64,000 bases of DNA. Source: an uncultured Clostridia bacterium. Its GTDB lineage: Bacteria > Bacillota > Clostridia > Christensenellales > UBA1750. The notes under the pieces are model-generated. The model was not told where the DNA came from. It saw only the letters and a list, made by a program, of their open reading frames with translations, and searched no databases. Numbering within the stretch: position 1 is the first letter of the stretch; the number at the start of each line of letters is the position of its first letter. The stretch is taken from contig CAJFMX010000003.1 in the NCBI GenBank assembly GCA_904393115.1, forward strand, positions 1-64,000. Direction: 5' to 3'. Of this stretch, positions 43,371-52,436 are shown piece after piece. The translations under genes were made by a program, and so were the position numbers.

Positions 43371-44564
43371 ATGAATCTATTGGTGAAGCTGTTCGTCAAG
43401 GACAGCAAGAACGTCGAGAACCCGGCCGTGCGCCAGCGCTACGGGAGGCTGTCCGGCATTGTGGGCATCGCGCTCAACGCGCTGCTCTTTGCCGGGAAGT
43501 TCCTCGCGGGGTCGGTCTCGGGATCGGTGGCCATCACCGCGGATGCGGTCAACAACCTCTCGGACGCGGGGTCCTCCATCATCACGCTCATCGGGTTCAA
43601 GCTCGCCGGCAAGCCCGCGGACGCGGACCATCCCTTCGGCCATGCGCGCATGGAGTACATCGCCTCGCTCGCCGTGGCCTTCATCGTGCTGCTGCTGGGG
43701 GTGGAGCTCCTGCGCGACAGCGTGGGCAAGATCTTCCAGCCGGAGGAAGTCGCCTTCTCCTGGCTCTCGGTCGGGGTGCTGGCCGCCTCCATCGCGGTGA
43801 AGTTCTGGATGTACCGCTACAACACGGCGCTGGGCAAGCGGATCGACTCCGTCGCCATGCGCGCGACCGCGGCCGACAGCCTCTCGGACGCGCTGGCCAC
43901 GGCCGCGGTGCTCCTCTCCACGATCGTAAGCCCCCTGATCCACTTTTCGCTCGACGGCTACATGGGCGTTGTGGTGGCCGGGTTCATCCTCTGGTCCGCG
44001 ATCGGGATCCTGCGCGACACGATGAACAAGCTCCTGGGCGAGGCGCCGACGCAGGAGATGGAGCAGCTCCTCACCCGGCACATCCTGCGGCACGAGGGCG
44101 TGCTCGCCCTGCACGACATGGTCGTCCACTCCTACGGCCCGGGCCGGACCTTTGCCACGGTCCACGTCGAGGTCGACGCGCGGGAGGACATCCTCAAGTC
44201 CCACGACATGATCGACAACATCGAGCGGGAGGTCCTGCTCGACCACGGCGTGAACCTGGTCATCCACCTGGACCCCATCGTCGTGGACGACCCGGAGGTC
44301 AACGCCCTGCGGGAGACGACGCGGGAGCTCGTGCAGGAGGTAAACCCGGAGCTGACCATCCACGACTTCCGCGTGGTGCGCGGGCGCACGCACTCCAATC
44401 TGATCTTTGACGTGCAGGTGCCGCGGGACTGCCCGCTGACGGACGAGGAGATCACCCGGCGCATCATCGAAAAGGTCAAGGGCCTGCGCGAAAACTACTT
44501 TGCCGTGGTGACGCTGGACCGCACCTATGTCGGCAAGCCGAGCCACAAGACGAAGATGAACTAG
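43371..44564 (+). CDS. Cation diffusion facilitator family transporter
   Basis: A 397-residue CDF protein. Six membrane segments occupy about 25-215. The metal sites are visible as ADAVNNLSDAGSS and DHPFGHARMEYIA, with RATAADSLSDALAT in segment V. The long cytoplasmic C-terminal part carries the usual ferredoxin-like dimer domain plus an extra extension. CDF proteins export Zn, Mn, Fe or Co in exchange for protons. The ribosome site is weak. Its TAG overlaps the convergent pdxK stop in CTAG. Confidence 0.93.
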   Translation: MNLLVKLFVKDSKNVENPAVRQRYGRLSGIVGIALNALLFAGKFLAGSVSGSVAITADAVNNLSDAGSSIITLIGFKLAGKPADADHPFGHARMEYIASLAVAFIVLLLGVELLRDSVGKIFQPEEVAFSWLSVGVLAASIAVKFWMYRYNTALGKRIDSVAMRATAADSLSDALATAAVLLSTIVSPLIHFSLDGYMGVVVAGFILWSAIGILRDTMNKLLGEAPTQEMEQLLTRHILRHEGVLALHDMVVHSYGPGRTFATVHVEVDAREDILKSHDMIDNIEREVLLDHGVNLVIHLDPIVVDDPEVNALRETTRELVQEVNPELTIHDFRVVRGRTHSNLIFDVQVPRDCPLTDEEITRRIIEKVKGLRENYFAVVTLDRTYVGKPSHKTKMN

Positions 44565-45424
44565 CCCTCGCGCAGGGGCACGATGCGCACGCCCTCGGGG
44601 GCGTCCAGCACGTGCGCAAGGCAGCGTTCCAGCAGCACGCCCTCGCGCGTGGGGGCCCCGGCCTCGTGGGTATAGACCATGCAGCGCGAGACGAACGCCG
44701 CCGCCCGGCGCACGGCGGCGGGCAGGACCTCGCCCCGCAGGAGCGCGCCCGTGAGCACCGAGGTAAAGATGTCCCCCGCGCCGGGATACGTCCCGGGCAC
44801 GCGCGGGGCGACGACGGTGAAGGCGCTCTCCTCGTCCCGCGCGATCGTGCACACGGAGTCCGGGTAGTCCCGCAGCAGCGCGGAGGTGATGACCGCGTCG
44901 CCGTCCGTCACGCGGTGGAGCGCGTCGAGCATGTCCACGGCCTCCCGGCGGGAGAGGGGGGCGGGCATGGGCACGTCCAGCAGCAGCGCGGCCTCGGTGA
45001 GGTTGGGCGTGATGACCGAGGCGCCGCGGCAGAGCGAGCGCATCGCGTGGACCATGCGCCCGTCAAAGGCGGCGTAGAGCCGGCCGTCGTCGCCCATGAC
45101 CGGGTCCACGACGCGCAAACACTCCCGCTCGTGCATGAAGCGGGAGACGATCTCCGCCTGTTCGGGCGAGCCGAGGTACCCGCTGTAGACCCCGTCCAGG
45201 CGGGCGGGGATGGCGCGGAGCTTGTCCAGGATGCAGACCATCTCCTGCGTCAGCTCCCGGGCGTAGACCGGGCCGAATCCGCCCGTATCGCTGGAGTAGA
45301 CGGCCGTGGGGATGGGGCAGACCTTGACCCCCATGCAGGAGAGCACGGGGATGACGCAGGTCAGCGAGCAGCGGCCGTAGGAGGCCAGGTCGTGCAGCGC
45401 GGCGACGTTTTTGATCCTTTCCAA
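44561..45424 (-). CDS. pdxK: Pyridoxal/pyridoxamine kinase
   Basis: A 287-residue PfkB-fold kinase that phosphorylates vitamin B6 vitamers. VAALHDLASYGRCSLT at the N-terminus, PTAVYSSDTGGFG, VVDPVMGDDGRLY and the catalytic ending PGTYPGAGDIFTSVL identify the PdxK/PdxY group. The start is TTG at 45422-45424, the first usable codon, 11 nt after AAGGAG; a longer upstream frame is a shadow of the next gene. It lies downstream of the flavodoxin-like gene behind a hairpin. Confidence 0.9.
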   Translation of the reverse strand: MERIKNVAALHDLASYGRCSLTCVIPVLSCMGVKVCPIPTAVYSSDTGGFGPVYARELTQEMVCILDKLRAIPARLDGVYSGYLGSPEQAEIVSRFMHERECLRVVDPVMGDDGRLYAAFDGRMVHAMRSLCRGASVITPNLTEAALLLDVPMPAPLSRREAVDMLDALHRVTDGDAVITSALLRDYPDSVCTIARDEESAFTVVAPRVPGTYPGAGDIFTSVLTGALLRGEVLPAAVRRAAAFVSRCMVYTHEAGAPTREGVLLERCLAHVLDAPEGVRIVPLREG

Positions 45425-45467
45425 GGGGGGATCGGCTCCTTTTCTCGTATACTTTGTCGCAAAGAGA

Positions 45468-45490
45468 AGGGGACGATGCTCCATCGTCCC
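45468..45490 (-). terminator. Hairpin between the flavodoxin-like gene and pdxK
   Basis: GGGGACGATG and CATCGTCCCC form a perfect 10-bp stem with a 3-nt loop. The leftward tail TTCTCTTT is only moderately T-rich, so termination may be partial. Confidence 0.65.
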
Positions 45491-45510
45491 CCAAAAGATG
45501 TGCAAATGAT

Positions 45511-45948
45511 TTAGATCTCGTGGTTCAGGGCCTTGTTCATGCAAGCCTGCGCGAACTTGCGCGCCGCCGCAAAGTCCTCCTCGTCGGGGTTCTTGCCGCC
45601 GAACAGGCCGACCTTGCCGTGGCAGACCAGCACCTCGGGCAGGACCTTGATGCCGCGGCCCTCCAGGACCTTGCGCAGCTCCTTCAGGCACTCGTCGTTC
45701 TTCTTGGGGCTGCAGCAGAACAGCGCGGCGGCCTCCATGCGCTTGGTGTCCAGGGTGTTGGCAAACTCGATGGCGACCTTGTGCGGCTTGCCGTTATGGT
45801 CCTCGGTGCCGATAAAGGCGATGGCCAGGCCCTCGGGCATGTAGGCGGGCTGAAGCTGCTCGGCCGGGAGCTTGAACTCCTGCGCGATGACGGTGGCGAC
45901 TTCCTGGATGCTGGGCTTGTCTCCCGCGTAATAGATCTTGGTTCTCAT
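45511..45948 (-). CDS. Flavodoxin-like small protein
   Basis: A 145-residue protein whose beta-alpha pattern (MRTKIYYAGDKPSIQEVATVI, later AIAFIG, AALFCCSPKKND, EVLVCHGKVGLFG) resembles the flavodoxin fold, with CHGKVG near the position of a typical third flavin loop. The classical first FMN loop T/SxTGxT is not present, so flavin binding is doubtful. AAGGGGG lies before ATG 45946-45948. Confidence 0.6.
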   Translation of the reverse strand: MRTKIYYAGDKPSIQEVATVIAQEFKLPAEQLQPAYMPEGLAIAFIGTEDHNGKPHKVAIEFANTLDTKRMEAAALFCCSPKKNDECLKELRKVLEGRGIKVLPEVLVCHGKVGLFGGKNPDEEDFAAARKFAQACMNKALNHEI

Positions 45949-46095
45949 AGAGAATGACCCCCTTTAGAAAGAATGAATGATGGAAGTATGATTGAACCAG
46001 CTTATTGGATAAGCTGCTGAATCAACGAGAAAAAAATCGACGCCTGCGCCGCCTTGCGCGCAGGAACCCTCAAGAAATACAGGGGAGAGAGCAGA

Positions 46096-46782
46096 ATGAC
46101 GAACGCTGAATTTACAACCGCATACCTGGAGGCCATGGGCTGGAAGGATTCCGTCGTCGCGGATGAAAACCTCTCCGTGGAATACCCGGCCTGCGTCTAC
46201 ACCTTTTCCGATAGGCGCGTGACCGCGCTCGTTCCGGAGGCCATGTGCCTTCGGGAGGAGATCCCGGAGGGGGCGGCCCTGACGGAGGTGCTGGGCGTCC
46301 TTGTGGACCTGGAGGCCGTGCGCGTGCAGCGGGAGAAGGTCATCGGCCTGTTTGCGCAGTTTCCGCAGATCGGCGAGACGCTTCCGCCCGTGAGCGACGG
46401 GGACGCGCTGGAGCGGATGCTCGGCGCCATGGAGGAGCCGGACCGCATGCGCGGCGAGGTCACCCTGCAGGACGATGTGACGTGCTGCATTTCCGGGGAA
46501 GACGGCGAGCTCCTTGCGGCGGCGGGCGCGGTCTGCAGCGGGAAGATCGCGGATATTTCCGTGGCGGTGCATCCGGCCGTGCGCGCAAAGGGGCTTGGAA
46601 CCCGCGTCGCCGCCGCGCTCATCCGCAAGGTGCAGGAGCAGGGCTACATTGCGCTCTACCGCGTGGAGAAGGTAAACCTGCCCTCCGTGCGCCTGGCCCG
46701 CCGCCTCGGGCTCCGGCCCGGATTTGTCATGGAAGGCGCCCGGATTCTGTTTCCCGAGGAATGCGCCCCGGCAACGTTTTGA
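46096..46782 (+). CDS. GNAT-family acetyltransferase
   Basis: A 228-residue protein. The N-terminal half is family-specific and not recognised. The C-terminal half has the GNAT core: IADISVAVHPAVRAKGLGTRVAAALI (acetyl-CoA loop) and the NLPSVRLARRLGLRPGFVMEG ending typical of members that act on small metabolites. GGGGAGAGAGCAG precedes ATG 46096. Substrate unknown. Confidence 0.85.
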   Translation: MTNAEFTTAYLEAMGWKDSVVADENLSVEYPACVYTFSDRRVTALVPEAMCLREEIPEGAALTEVLGVLVDLEAVRVQREKVIGLFAQFPQIGETLPPVSDGDALERMLGAMEEPDRMRGEVTLQDDVTCCISGEDGELLAAAGAVCSGKIADISVAVHPAVRAKGLGTRVAAALIRKVQEQGYIALYRVEKVNLPSVRLARRLGLRPGFVMEGARILFPEECAPATF

Positions 46783-46883
46783 TCCTACCTATTAGTGTAG
46801 TCTTTGCGCCTGCAAAAATCAAGGGCCCGAATGCGCTTTTGTGCATTGTTCACACTCTATTCATGACCGAAGGGAATCCTGCA

Positions 46884-46912
46884 TTGACAAAAGCGGCCCA
46901 TGGACGTACACT
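46884..46912 (+). promoter_or_regulatory. Promoter of the VOC gene
   Basis: TTGACA (46884-46889) and TACACT (46907-46912) with a 17-bp spacer, about 45 nt before the start codon. Confidence 0.75.
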
Positions 46913-46962
46913 GAGAGCGCAGACATTTTCCGGCAAAAAAAACGAATCAGGGAGGCTCTGCT

Positions 46963-47421
46963 ATGGAGAACCAAGTCAACCTGGGAGGGTTCATTCAGAT
47001 CGCGCTGGTCGTTCACGACATCGAGAAGGCCTGCAGGAAGTGGGCGGAGATCTTCGGCGTGCCCGTCCCGCCCATCCGCGTGGACAAGCCCAGCCACAAC
47101 CCCAACCTGACCTACCGCGGCAAGGAGGCGTATTACGGCCTCAAGTTCGCCGTGATCGACTGCCGGGAGCGCGGATTCGTCATCGAGCTGCACGAGCCGG
47201 ACGAAAACCCCTCCACCTTCCGGGAGTTCCTGGACAAGCACGGCAACGGCGTGCACCACATCGGCTTTGAGGTCGGGGACCGGCGCGACGCCATCGTGGG
47301 CGAGCTTGCGGACATGGGCTACGACCTGCGCACGGTCGGCATCTACCCGGGCAGCAGCTGGACCATCGTCGACACGGAGGAGGACCTCGGCGTCAACCTC
47401 AACATCAAGCCCAAGGCGTGA
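46963..47421 (+). CDS. VOC-family protein (methylmalonyl-CoA epimerase-like)
   Basis: A 152-residue vicinal-oxygen-chelate protein with two beta-alpha-beta-beta-beta units. Metal-site residues appear as IALVVHDIEKA, VIELHEPDE, GVHHIGFEVGD and the second-unit glutamate near VDTEEDLGVNL. Such short VOC proteins include methylmalonyl-CoA epimerases and glyoxalase-like isomerases. It is followed 18 nt later by the TolB-like gene, with which it probably forms an operon. Confidence 0.88.
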   Translation: MENQVNLGGFIQIALVVHDIEKACRKWAEIFGVPVPPIRVDKPSHNPNLTYRGKEAYYGLKFAVIDCRERGFVIELHEPDENPSTFREFLDKHGNGVHHIGFEVGDRRDAIVGELADMGYDLRTVGIYPGSSWTIVDTEEDLGVNLNIKPKA

Positions 47422-47439
47422 GAAAGGATCGGATATTCC

Positions 47440-48315
47440 ATGAGCGAAAAAAAGATGATTTCCGTTTTGCAGACCTATGACGTCACCACCGGCGAGCGGA
47501 AGGTGCTGCGCCGCTTCGACGAGCACATCGAGGCGCCCAACTGGGGCATGGACGGCACCTTCCTCGTCTACAATTCCCAGGGGCACATCTTCCGCTACGA
47601 CCTGCAGAGCGGGGAGAGCGCGCAGATCGACACCGGGATCTGCACCCGCTGCAACAACGACCACGTCCTCTCCTTTGACGGCAAGTGGATCGGCATCTCC
47701 TCCGGCGTGGACGGGGACGGCGCCTCCCGCGTGTGGACCGTGCCGCTGACCGGCGGCCAGCCCAAGCAGATCACGCCGCTCAAGCCCTCCTACCTGCACG
47801 GCATCTCCCCGGACGGCAAGACCCTCGCCTACTGCGCGGAGCGGAACGGCAACTTCGACGTCTACACGCGCAGCGCCGACGGCACGGGCGAGGAGACGCG
47901 CCTCACCACCGCCGAGGGCCTGGACGACGGCCCGGAGTTCTCCCCCTGCGGGACGTATATCTGGTTCAACTCCGTGCGCAGCGGGCTGATGCAGGCCTTC
48001 CGCATGAAGGCGGACGGCTCCGAGCAGACCCAGATGACGGACGACGACCGCAACAACTGGTTCCCGCACGTCTCCCCCGACGGAAAGCAGGTCGTCTTCG
48101 TATCCTATTATAAGGACGACGTCGCCCCGGGCGACCACCCGGCCAACAAGAACATCTGCATCCGCAGGATGTCCGCCGAGGGCGGCCCGATCGAGACGCT
48201 CATCGCGACCGATCCGGAAAAGGGCGAGAAGGGCGGCCAGGGCACCATGAACGTCAACTCCTGGTCCCCGGACAGCCGGAAGTTTGCCTTCGTCACCTAC
48301 GTATTCGAGGATTGA
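47440..48315 (+). CDS. TolB/WD40-like beta-propeller protein
   Basis: A 291-residue propeller. Repeated blades include SPDGKTLAYCAER, FSPCGTYIWFNS, VSPDGKQVVFVSYY and WSPDSRKFAFVTY, the PD40/TolB pattern. It lacks a signal peptide, so it is cytoplasmic. AAGGATCGG lies before ATG 47440. Related proteins in Firmicutes accompany carbohydrate enzymes; with the VOC gene it may take part in metabolism of an unknown small molecule. Confidence 0.85.
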   Translation: MSEKKMISVLQTYDVTTGERKVLRRFDEHIEAPNWGMDGTFLVYNSQGHIFRYDLQSGESAQIDTGICTRCNNDHVLSFDGKWIGISSGVDGDGASRVWTVPLTGGQPKQITPLKPSYLHGISPDGKTLAYCAERNGNFDVYTRSADGTGEETRLTTAEGLDDGPEFSPCGTYIWFNSVRSGLMQAFRMKADGSEQTQMTDDDRNNWFPHVSPDGKQVVFVSYYKDDVAPGDHPANKNICIRRMSAEGGPIETLIATDPEKGEKGGQGTMNVNSWSPDSRKFAFVTYVFED

Positions 48316-48322
48316 CGCGCAC

Positions 48323-48359
48323 ACTCCGAAGGGATTTCTTCTTCGGAGTTTTACTTTTT
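48323..48359 (+). terminator. Terminator after the TolB-like gene
   Basis: ACTCCGAAG and CTTCGGAGT form a 9-bp stem followed by TTTACTTTTT. Confidence 0.88.
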
Positions 48360-48395
48360 GGTAAAACGACCGTTAAAATTTTTTCTTTTTGGCCA

Positions 48396-48521
48396 TTGAC
48401 AGATGCTTTGGAAGATGATACGATAAACTCGTAAAGAATTTGTTACCGATTCATGAATGACCGCGGCTTCCGAACAGGCTCTTTTCCCCGCGAAAAGAGC
48501 CGGGGAGGCCGTTTTCTTTTT
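48396..48521 (+). ncRNA. Candidate small RNA
   Basis: TTGACA (48396-48401) and TACGAT (48419-48424) with a 17-bp spacer form a good promoter. About 25 nt into the transcript a long hairpin begins: GGCTCTTTTC pairs with GAAAAGAGCC, extended outside by CGGCTTCC with GGGGAGGCCG, and then TTTTCTTTTT. The unit would be roughly 90 nt and carries no supported gene. Transcription is inferred. Confidence 0.45.
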
Positions 48522-48620
48522 GGGATGAAAAAAATGGAAGCGAAAAGGGGAAGAAGAAGGAATTACTGCGCAAGTGTGTCTATAAACGCATTATACTCGA
48601 TTAAAAAAAACAAAAAGATG

Positions 48621-48649
48621 TTGAAATGAGAAATAAAGAATGATATACT
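48621..48649 (+). promoter_or_regulatory. Promoter of the membrane-protein pair
   Basis: TTGAAA (48621-48626) and TATACT (48644-48649) with a 17-bp spacer, and TGA as an extended -10. Confidence 0.75.
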
Positions 48650-48740
48650 GGATATACGCAATAGATTCGAAAGGGTGTGCATCGCCAATGGGAAATGCGG
48701 ACACCGGTTGGAGAAGCCTGCTTGGAGAGGAGGAGGAAAA

Positions 48741-49576
48741 ATGCTGCAAAATCGCAGACTCTCTTTGGCGGTCGGCGGCGCGCTGCTGACGGTCCTGTGG
48801 CTCCTGGGCCTGGGCTGTACGCAGGTCTCGCTCCTGCGCGAGGACAGCATGGGAATCCCGGAGTTCTACAACGTGACCTGGATTCCCTGGCTGGTGCTGG
48901 GGCTGGCGGCGATGGGGTGCCTGGCGTGCTCAAGCCCCTGCCCAAGGAAAGCCCCTGGGACTACGCGCCTGCGCTGGCGCTGGGCCTGGCCCTGTGCATC
49001 GGCACGAGCTCGCCGCTGCTGTGGGCGGCGTTCGACCCGGGGTGGTGGAACGTGCCGCACACTTGGACATTCCTTTACGCGCTCTATGCGGCGGCGTTTG
49101 CGTATCTGCTGCTGCGGGGGGAGACGCGCGGCCTGCGCTTTGACGGGAAGCGGGCGCTGCTGCTGGTTGGGCTGCTGGCGCTGGCCTACGCGCCGCGGCT
49201 GCTGTCCGAAGCGGCTGATTGGATCGGCGGGAATCTGATTTCCGCGAACAACACATCGCCCTATCGCGTGGCGGGGTGGATCGCCTCGGCGCTGTTCCTG
49301 CTGGGCGGGGCGATGGCGCTGCTCGTGGCGCGGCGGGGCCGGCGGGGCGCGGGCGCGTTTCTGGTGATCCTGGCGGCGGTCTGCCTGATCCTGTACCTGC
49401 TGGTGGCGTACAACGTCCTGCCCTACGGCTGGCCGGAAAGCGAATGGCCGCTGGTCCTGCGCATCCTGAAGACGCGCTTCTACGACGGGCTGCTGACGAC
49501 CAACAGCATGTCCGCCTACGGTTTTGTACTCTTTGCGGGCCTCAAGTGCCTGCTGCCGGAAAAGGAGGGAAGATAG
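48741..49576 (+). pseudogene. Frameshifted membrane protein, paralog of the next gene
   Basis: ATG 48741 follows GGAGGAGGAAAA. The first frame matches the N-terminus of the next gene (signal-like segment ending GLGC, then TWIPWLVLGLAAMGCLA) until about 48927. There 10 bases are missing relative to the paralog, and similarity continues in another frame (KPLPKESPWDYAPALALGL onward) to TAG 49574-49576. The 3' 300 nt are nearly identical to the paralog. As read it would give a truncated protein of 165 residues. Confidence 0.85.
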
Positions 49577-50416
49577 ATGAAGGGAACGGTTTGGAGGAGA
49601 GGCGCCGGCGGGGCGGCATTGGCGCTGCTGCTGGTGTTCGGCCTGGGCTGCATGAACGTGACGCTCATCCGTACAGTGGAAGATCTTTGGTTCACGGAGC
49701 TCTATCACGTGACGTGGATTCCCTGGCTGGTCATGGGCCTGGCGGTGATCGGGTGCCTGGCGCTGCTGGGCGCGCTGCGGCCGCTGAAGATGCAGAGCCC
49801 GTGGAACTACGCGCCGGCGCTGGTCCTGGGTCTGATCCTGTGCATCGGCACGAGCTCGCCCCTGGTGTGGATCGAGTTCGACTCTTCCCGCTGGAACGTT
49901 CCGTACACGCTGGTGTTCGTCTACGCACTGTTTGCGGTGGAGTTTGTGCGGCTGCTGCTGCGCGCAGAGGCGCGGGGGACGCCGTTTGCCTGGAAGGAGG
50001 CGGCGAAGCTGGTCGGCCTGCTGGCGCTGGCGTATGCGCCGGCGCTGCTGTCCCAAGGCGTCTACTGGCTCGTGGACAACGTGATCCCGCAGCGCTCCAC
50101 GCTACCCATCCGTGTGGCGGGATGGATCACCTCGGCGCTGTTCCTGCTGGGTGGGGCGATGGGGCTGGCCGTCGCGCGGCGGGGCCGGCGGGGCGCGGGC
50201 GCGTTTCTGGTGATCCTGACGGTGGTCTGCCTGGCCCTGTACCTGCTGGTGGCGTACAACGTCCTGCCCTACGGCTGGCCGGAAAGTGAATGGCCGCTGG
50301 TCCTGCGCATCCTGAAGACGCGCTTCTACGACGGGTTGCTGCTGACCAACAGCATGTCCGCCTACGGCTTTGTGCTCTTCGCGGGCATCAAGTGCCTGCT
50401 GCCGGAAAAGCGGTAG
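49577..50416 (+). CDS. Multi-pass membrane protein of unknown function
   Basis: A 279-residue protein with about seven hydrophobic segments. The N-terminus ALALLLVFGLGC resembles a lipobox, although the following segments suggest that it is simply the first membrane span. VTWIPWLVMGLAVIGCLALLG, RVAGWITSALFLLGGAMGLAVARRG and FYDGLLLTNSMSAYGFVLF are shared with the preceding pseudogene. No known family is recognised. AGGAGGGAAGATAG provides the ribosome site. It is the intact copy of a tandem duplication. Confidence 0.8.
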   Translation: MKGTVWRRGAGGAALALLLVFGLGCMNVTLIRTVEDLWFTELYHVTWIPWLVMGLAVIGCLALLGALRPLKMQSPWNYAPALVLGLILCIGTSSPLVWIEFDSSRWNVPYTLVFVYALFAVEFVRLLLRAEARGTPFAWKEAAKLVGLLALAYAPALLSQGVYWLVDNVIPQRSTLPIRVAGWITSALFLLGGAMGLAVARRGRRGAGAFLVILTVVCLALYLLVAYNVLPYGWPESEWPLVLRILKTRFYDGLLLTNSMSAYGFVLFAGIKCLLPEKR

Positions 50417-50433
50417 CGGGCTTGAGAAAAGAA

Positions 50434-50471
50434 CCCGCCCCCGGTTGATCCGCCGGGGGCGGGCGTTTTTT
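50434..50471 (+). terminator. Terminator after the membrane-protein pair
   Basis: CCCGCCCCCGG and CCGGGGGCGGG form an 11-bp stem followed by CGTTTTTT. Confidence 0.93.
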
Positions 50472-50812
50472 GGTGGTCGAATCCCGCGTGCGGCACACAC
50501 GGCGGCGTGTAAAGGTCCGCAAAAGGAGAAGCCGGGAAACTCCGCAAAATTTTCTTTGTGAAAGTTGTGTAAAACGCAAATTTCCTCTTGCGCGGAGCGG
50601 GGGTGCGGGTGTATACTACAGAAGTTGCCGCATGGGATGAAGCGGGAAGTTGCTGGCTTGGCCGCCAGGTAATTCTCGTGGACCGGTCCGCAAGACGGAC
50701 GCCGAACTCATTCCTTCCCTTCGGAAGATTGGGGGACGCTGCGCCGAAAAGAATTTTCTTGCGGCACACACGGCGCGGTGTATATGAGTTCCACCTGCAA
50801 GGAGGGTAAAAC
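50472..50812 (+). promoter_or_regulatory. Promoter and leader of the S10 ribosomal operon
   Basis: TTGCGC (50588-50593) and TATACT (50612-50617) with an 18-bp spacer point to a start near 50624 and an untranslated leader of about 190 nt. Such leaders often fold into a site for a ribosomal protein (autoregulation); this role is inferred. TGCGGCACACACGGCG occurs twice, at 50489-50504 and 50760-50775, the second inside the leader near its 3' end. Confidence 0.6.
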
Positions 50813-51121
50813 ATGGCCAATCAGAAGATCCGTATCAAGCTCAAGGCGTATGAGCACACCCTGATCGATCAGTCGGCAGAGCGCATTGTGGAGACGGCGA
50901 AGCGCACCGGCGCCCGCGTTTCCGGCCCGATTCCGCTCCCCACCGAGAAGGAAGTCGTCACCATCCTGCGCGCGACCCACAAGTACAAGGACTCCCGCGA
51001 GCAGTTCGAGATGCGCACGCACAAGCGCCTGATCGACATCCTCTCGCCCACCCCCAAGACGGTGGATGCCCTGATGCGGCTGGATCTGCCCGCCGGCGTT
51101 GATATCGAGATCAAGCTCTAA
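50813..51121 (+). CDS. rpsJ: 30S ribosomal protein S10
   Basis: 102 residues, full length. [25 protein letters not shown] and the hairpin loop region [19 protein letters not shown] are diagnostic. First gene of the S10 operon; besides its role in the small subunit head it is NusE, a transcription antitermination factor. AAGGAGGGTAAAAC precedes the ATG. Confidence 0.98.
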   Translation: MANQKIRIKLKAYEHTLIDQSAERIVETAKRTGARVSGPIPLPTEKEVVTILRATHKYKDSREQFEMRTHKRLIDILSPTPKTVDALMRLDLPAGVDIEIKL

Positions 51122-51141
51122 TGTTGGAGGTGCCAAGTAAG

Positions 51142-51783
51142 ATGAAAAAGGCGATTCTCGGCACGAAGGTCGGCATGACGCAGCTCTTCCTGGAAGACGG
51201 CCGCGTCGTTCCCGTTACCGTCGTCGAAGCGGGCCCCTGCACCGTGGTGCAGAAGAAGACCGTGGAGCGTGATGGCTATTCCGCCATCCAGGTAGGCTTC
51301 AAGACTCTCTCGGAGAGCCGCGCGAAGAAGCTTAAGAACAAGCCCGAGCAAGGCCACTTCAAGAAGGCTGGCGTAGCGGCCACCCGTTACTTGCGCGAGT
51401 TCCGCTTGGACGATGCGCAGAACTATGAAGTGGGTCAGAACATCGAAGTGAACGTCTTTGAGAAGGGCGACAGCGTCGATGTCACGGGCACCAGCAAGGG
51501 CCACGGCTACACCAGCCCCATCCTTCGCTGGAACCAGCACACCGGACCCATGGCGCACGGTTCCAAGTACCACCGCGGCGTCGGCTCCCTCAGCGCAAAC
51601 TCCGATCCGTCCCGCGTGTTCAAGAACAAGCACATGGCTGGCCAGTGGGGTAACGAGCGCGTCACCGTGCAGAACCTCGAGGTGGTCAGAGTCGACGGCG
51701 AGCGCAACCTGCTCTTTGTCAAGGGCGCTCTTCCCGGTCCGAACGGCGGCTTGCTTTTGATCCGTGACTCGGTCAAGGCGTAA
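51142..51783 (+). CDS. rplC: 50S ribosomal protein L3
   Basis: 213 residues. [16 protein letters not shown] is the standard start; the frame extends seven codons upstream, but GGAGGTG ahead of ATG 51142 and family alignment favour this start. The loop near the peptidyl transferase centre ([15 protein letters not shown]) is intact. Confidence 0.98.
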   Translation: MKKAILGTKVGMTQLFLEDGRVVPVTVVEAGPCTVVQKKTVERDGYSAIQVGFKTLSESRAKKLKNKPEQGHFKKAGVAATRYLREFRLDDAQNYEVGQNIEVNVFEKGDSVDVTGTSKGHGYTSPILRWNQHTGPMAHGSKYHRGVGSLSANSDPSRVFKNKHMAGQWGNERVTVQNLEVVRVDGERNLLFVKGALPGPNGGLLLIRDSVKA

Positions 51784-51812
51784 GAGCAAGCAATAAGGAG
51801 GAAACGCAAATT

Positions 51813-52436
51813 ATGCCTAAGATTGCATTGACGAACATGCAGGGCGCCAATGTCGGGGAGATCGAGCTCTCTGACGGCATCTTCGCTGTTCCCATGAATG
51901 AGCCTGTCGTGCACCAGGTGATCGTTGCACAGCTTGCCAATAAGCGTCAGGGAACCCAGAGCGCGCTGGGCCGCACGGAGGTTTCCGGCGGCGGCAGAAA
52001 GCCGTGGCGCCAGAAGGGCACCGGCCGCGCCCGCCAGGGCTCGACCCGCGCGCCCCAGTGGACGCACGGCGGCGTGGTCTTCGCGCCCAAGCCCCGCGAT
52101 TACTCCAAGAGCGTGCCGCGCAAGGTCAAGCGCCTGGCGATGAAGTGCGCCCTGTCCTCCAAGGTGGCCGACGGCGACATGATCGTGCTGGACGCGCTGA
52201 CCTTTGAGACCCCCAAGACCCGCGAGATGGCCAAGGTCCTGACCGCCATCGGCGCGACGAAGAAGACCCTGCTGGTCCTGCCCGGCAAGGACGAGACGAT
52301 CTACCGCGTCTCCAACAACATCCCGGGCCTGGAAGTGGCCTTTGTCAACACCATCAACGTCCTGGACATCATGAAGTGCGACAAGTTCGTCGTCCTCAAG
52401 GATGCGGTCGCCCAGATTGAGGAGGTGTACGCATAA
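51813..52436 (+). CDS. rplD: 50S ribosomal protein L4
   Basis: 207 residues. The tunnel loop [19 protein letters not shown] is conserved. L4 often also represses its own operon in bacteria. It overlaps rplW by one base (TAATG). Confidence 0.98.
   Translation: MPKIALTNMQGANVGEIELSDGIFAVPMNEPVVHQVIVAQLANKRQGTQSALGRTEVSGGGRKPWRQKGTGRARQGSTRAPQWTHGGVVFAPKPRDYSKSVPRKVKRLAMKCALSSKVADGDMIVLDALTFETPKTREMAKVLTAIGATKKTLLVLPGKDETIYRVSNNIPGLEVAFVNTINVLDIMKCDKFVVLKDAVAQIEEVYA

Larger units (their letters stand above)
48316..48740. other. Intergenic region with a terminator, a promoter-hairpin unit and a second promoter
   Basis: From left: TolB terminator, a promoter followed by a strong hairpin (candidate small RNA), an A-rich stretch and the promoter of the membrane-protein pair. 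A 58-codon frame (48454-48630) has no ribosome site and is not credited. Confidence 0.6.

Noticed and set aside
48454-48630. 58-codon frame in the intergenic region
   Set aside because: It has no ribosome site, runs through the terminator-like hairpin and has no recognisable features.
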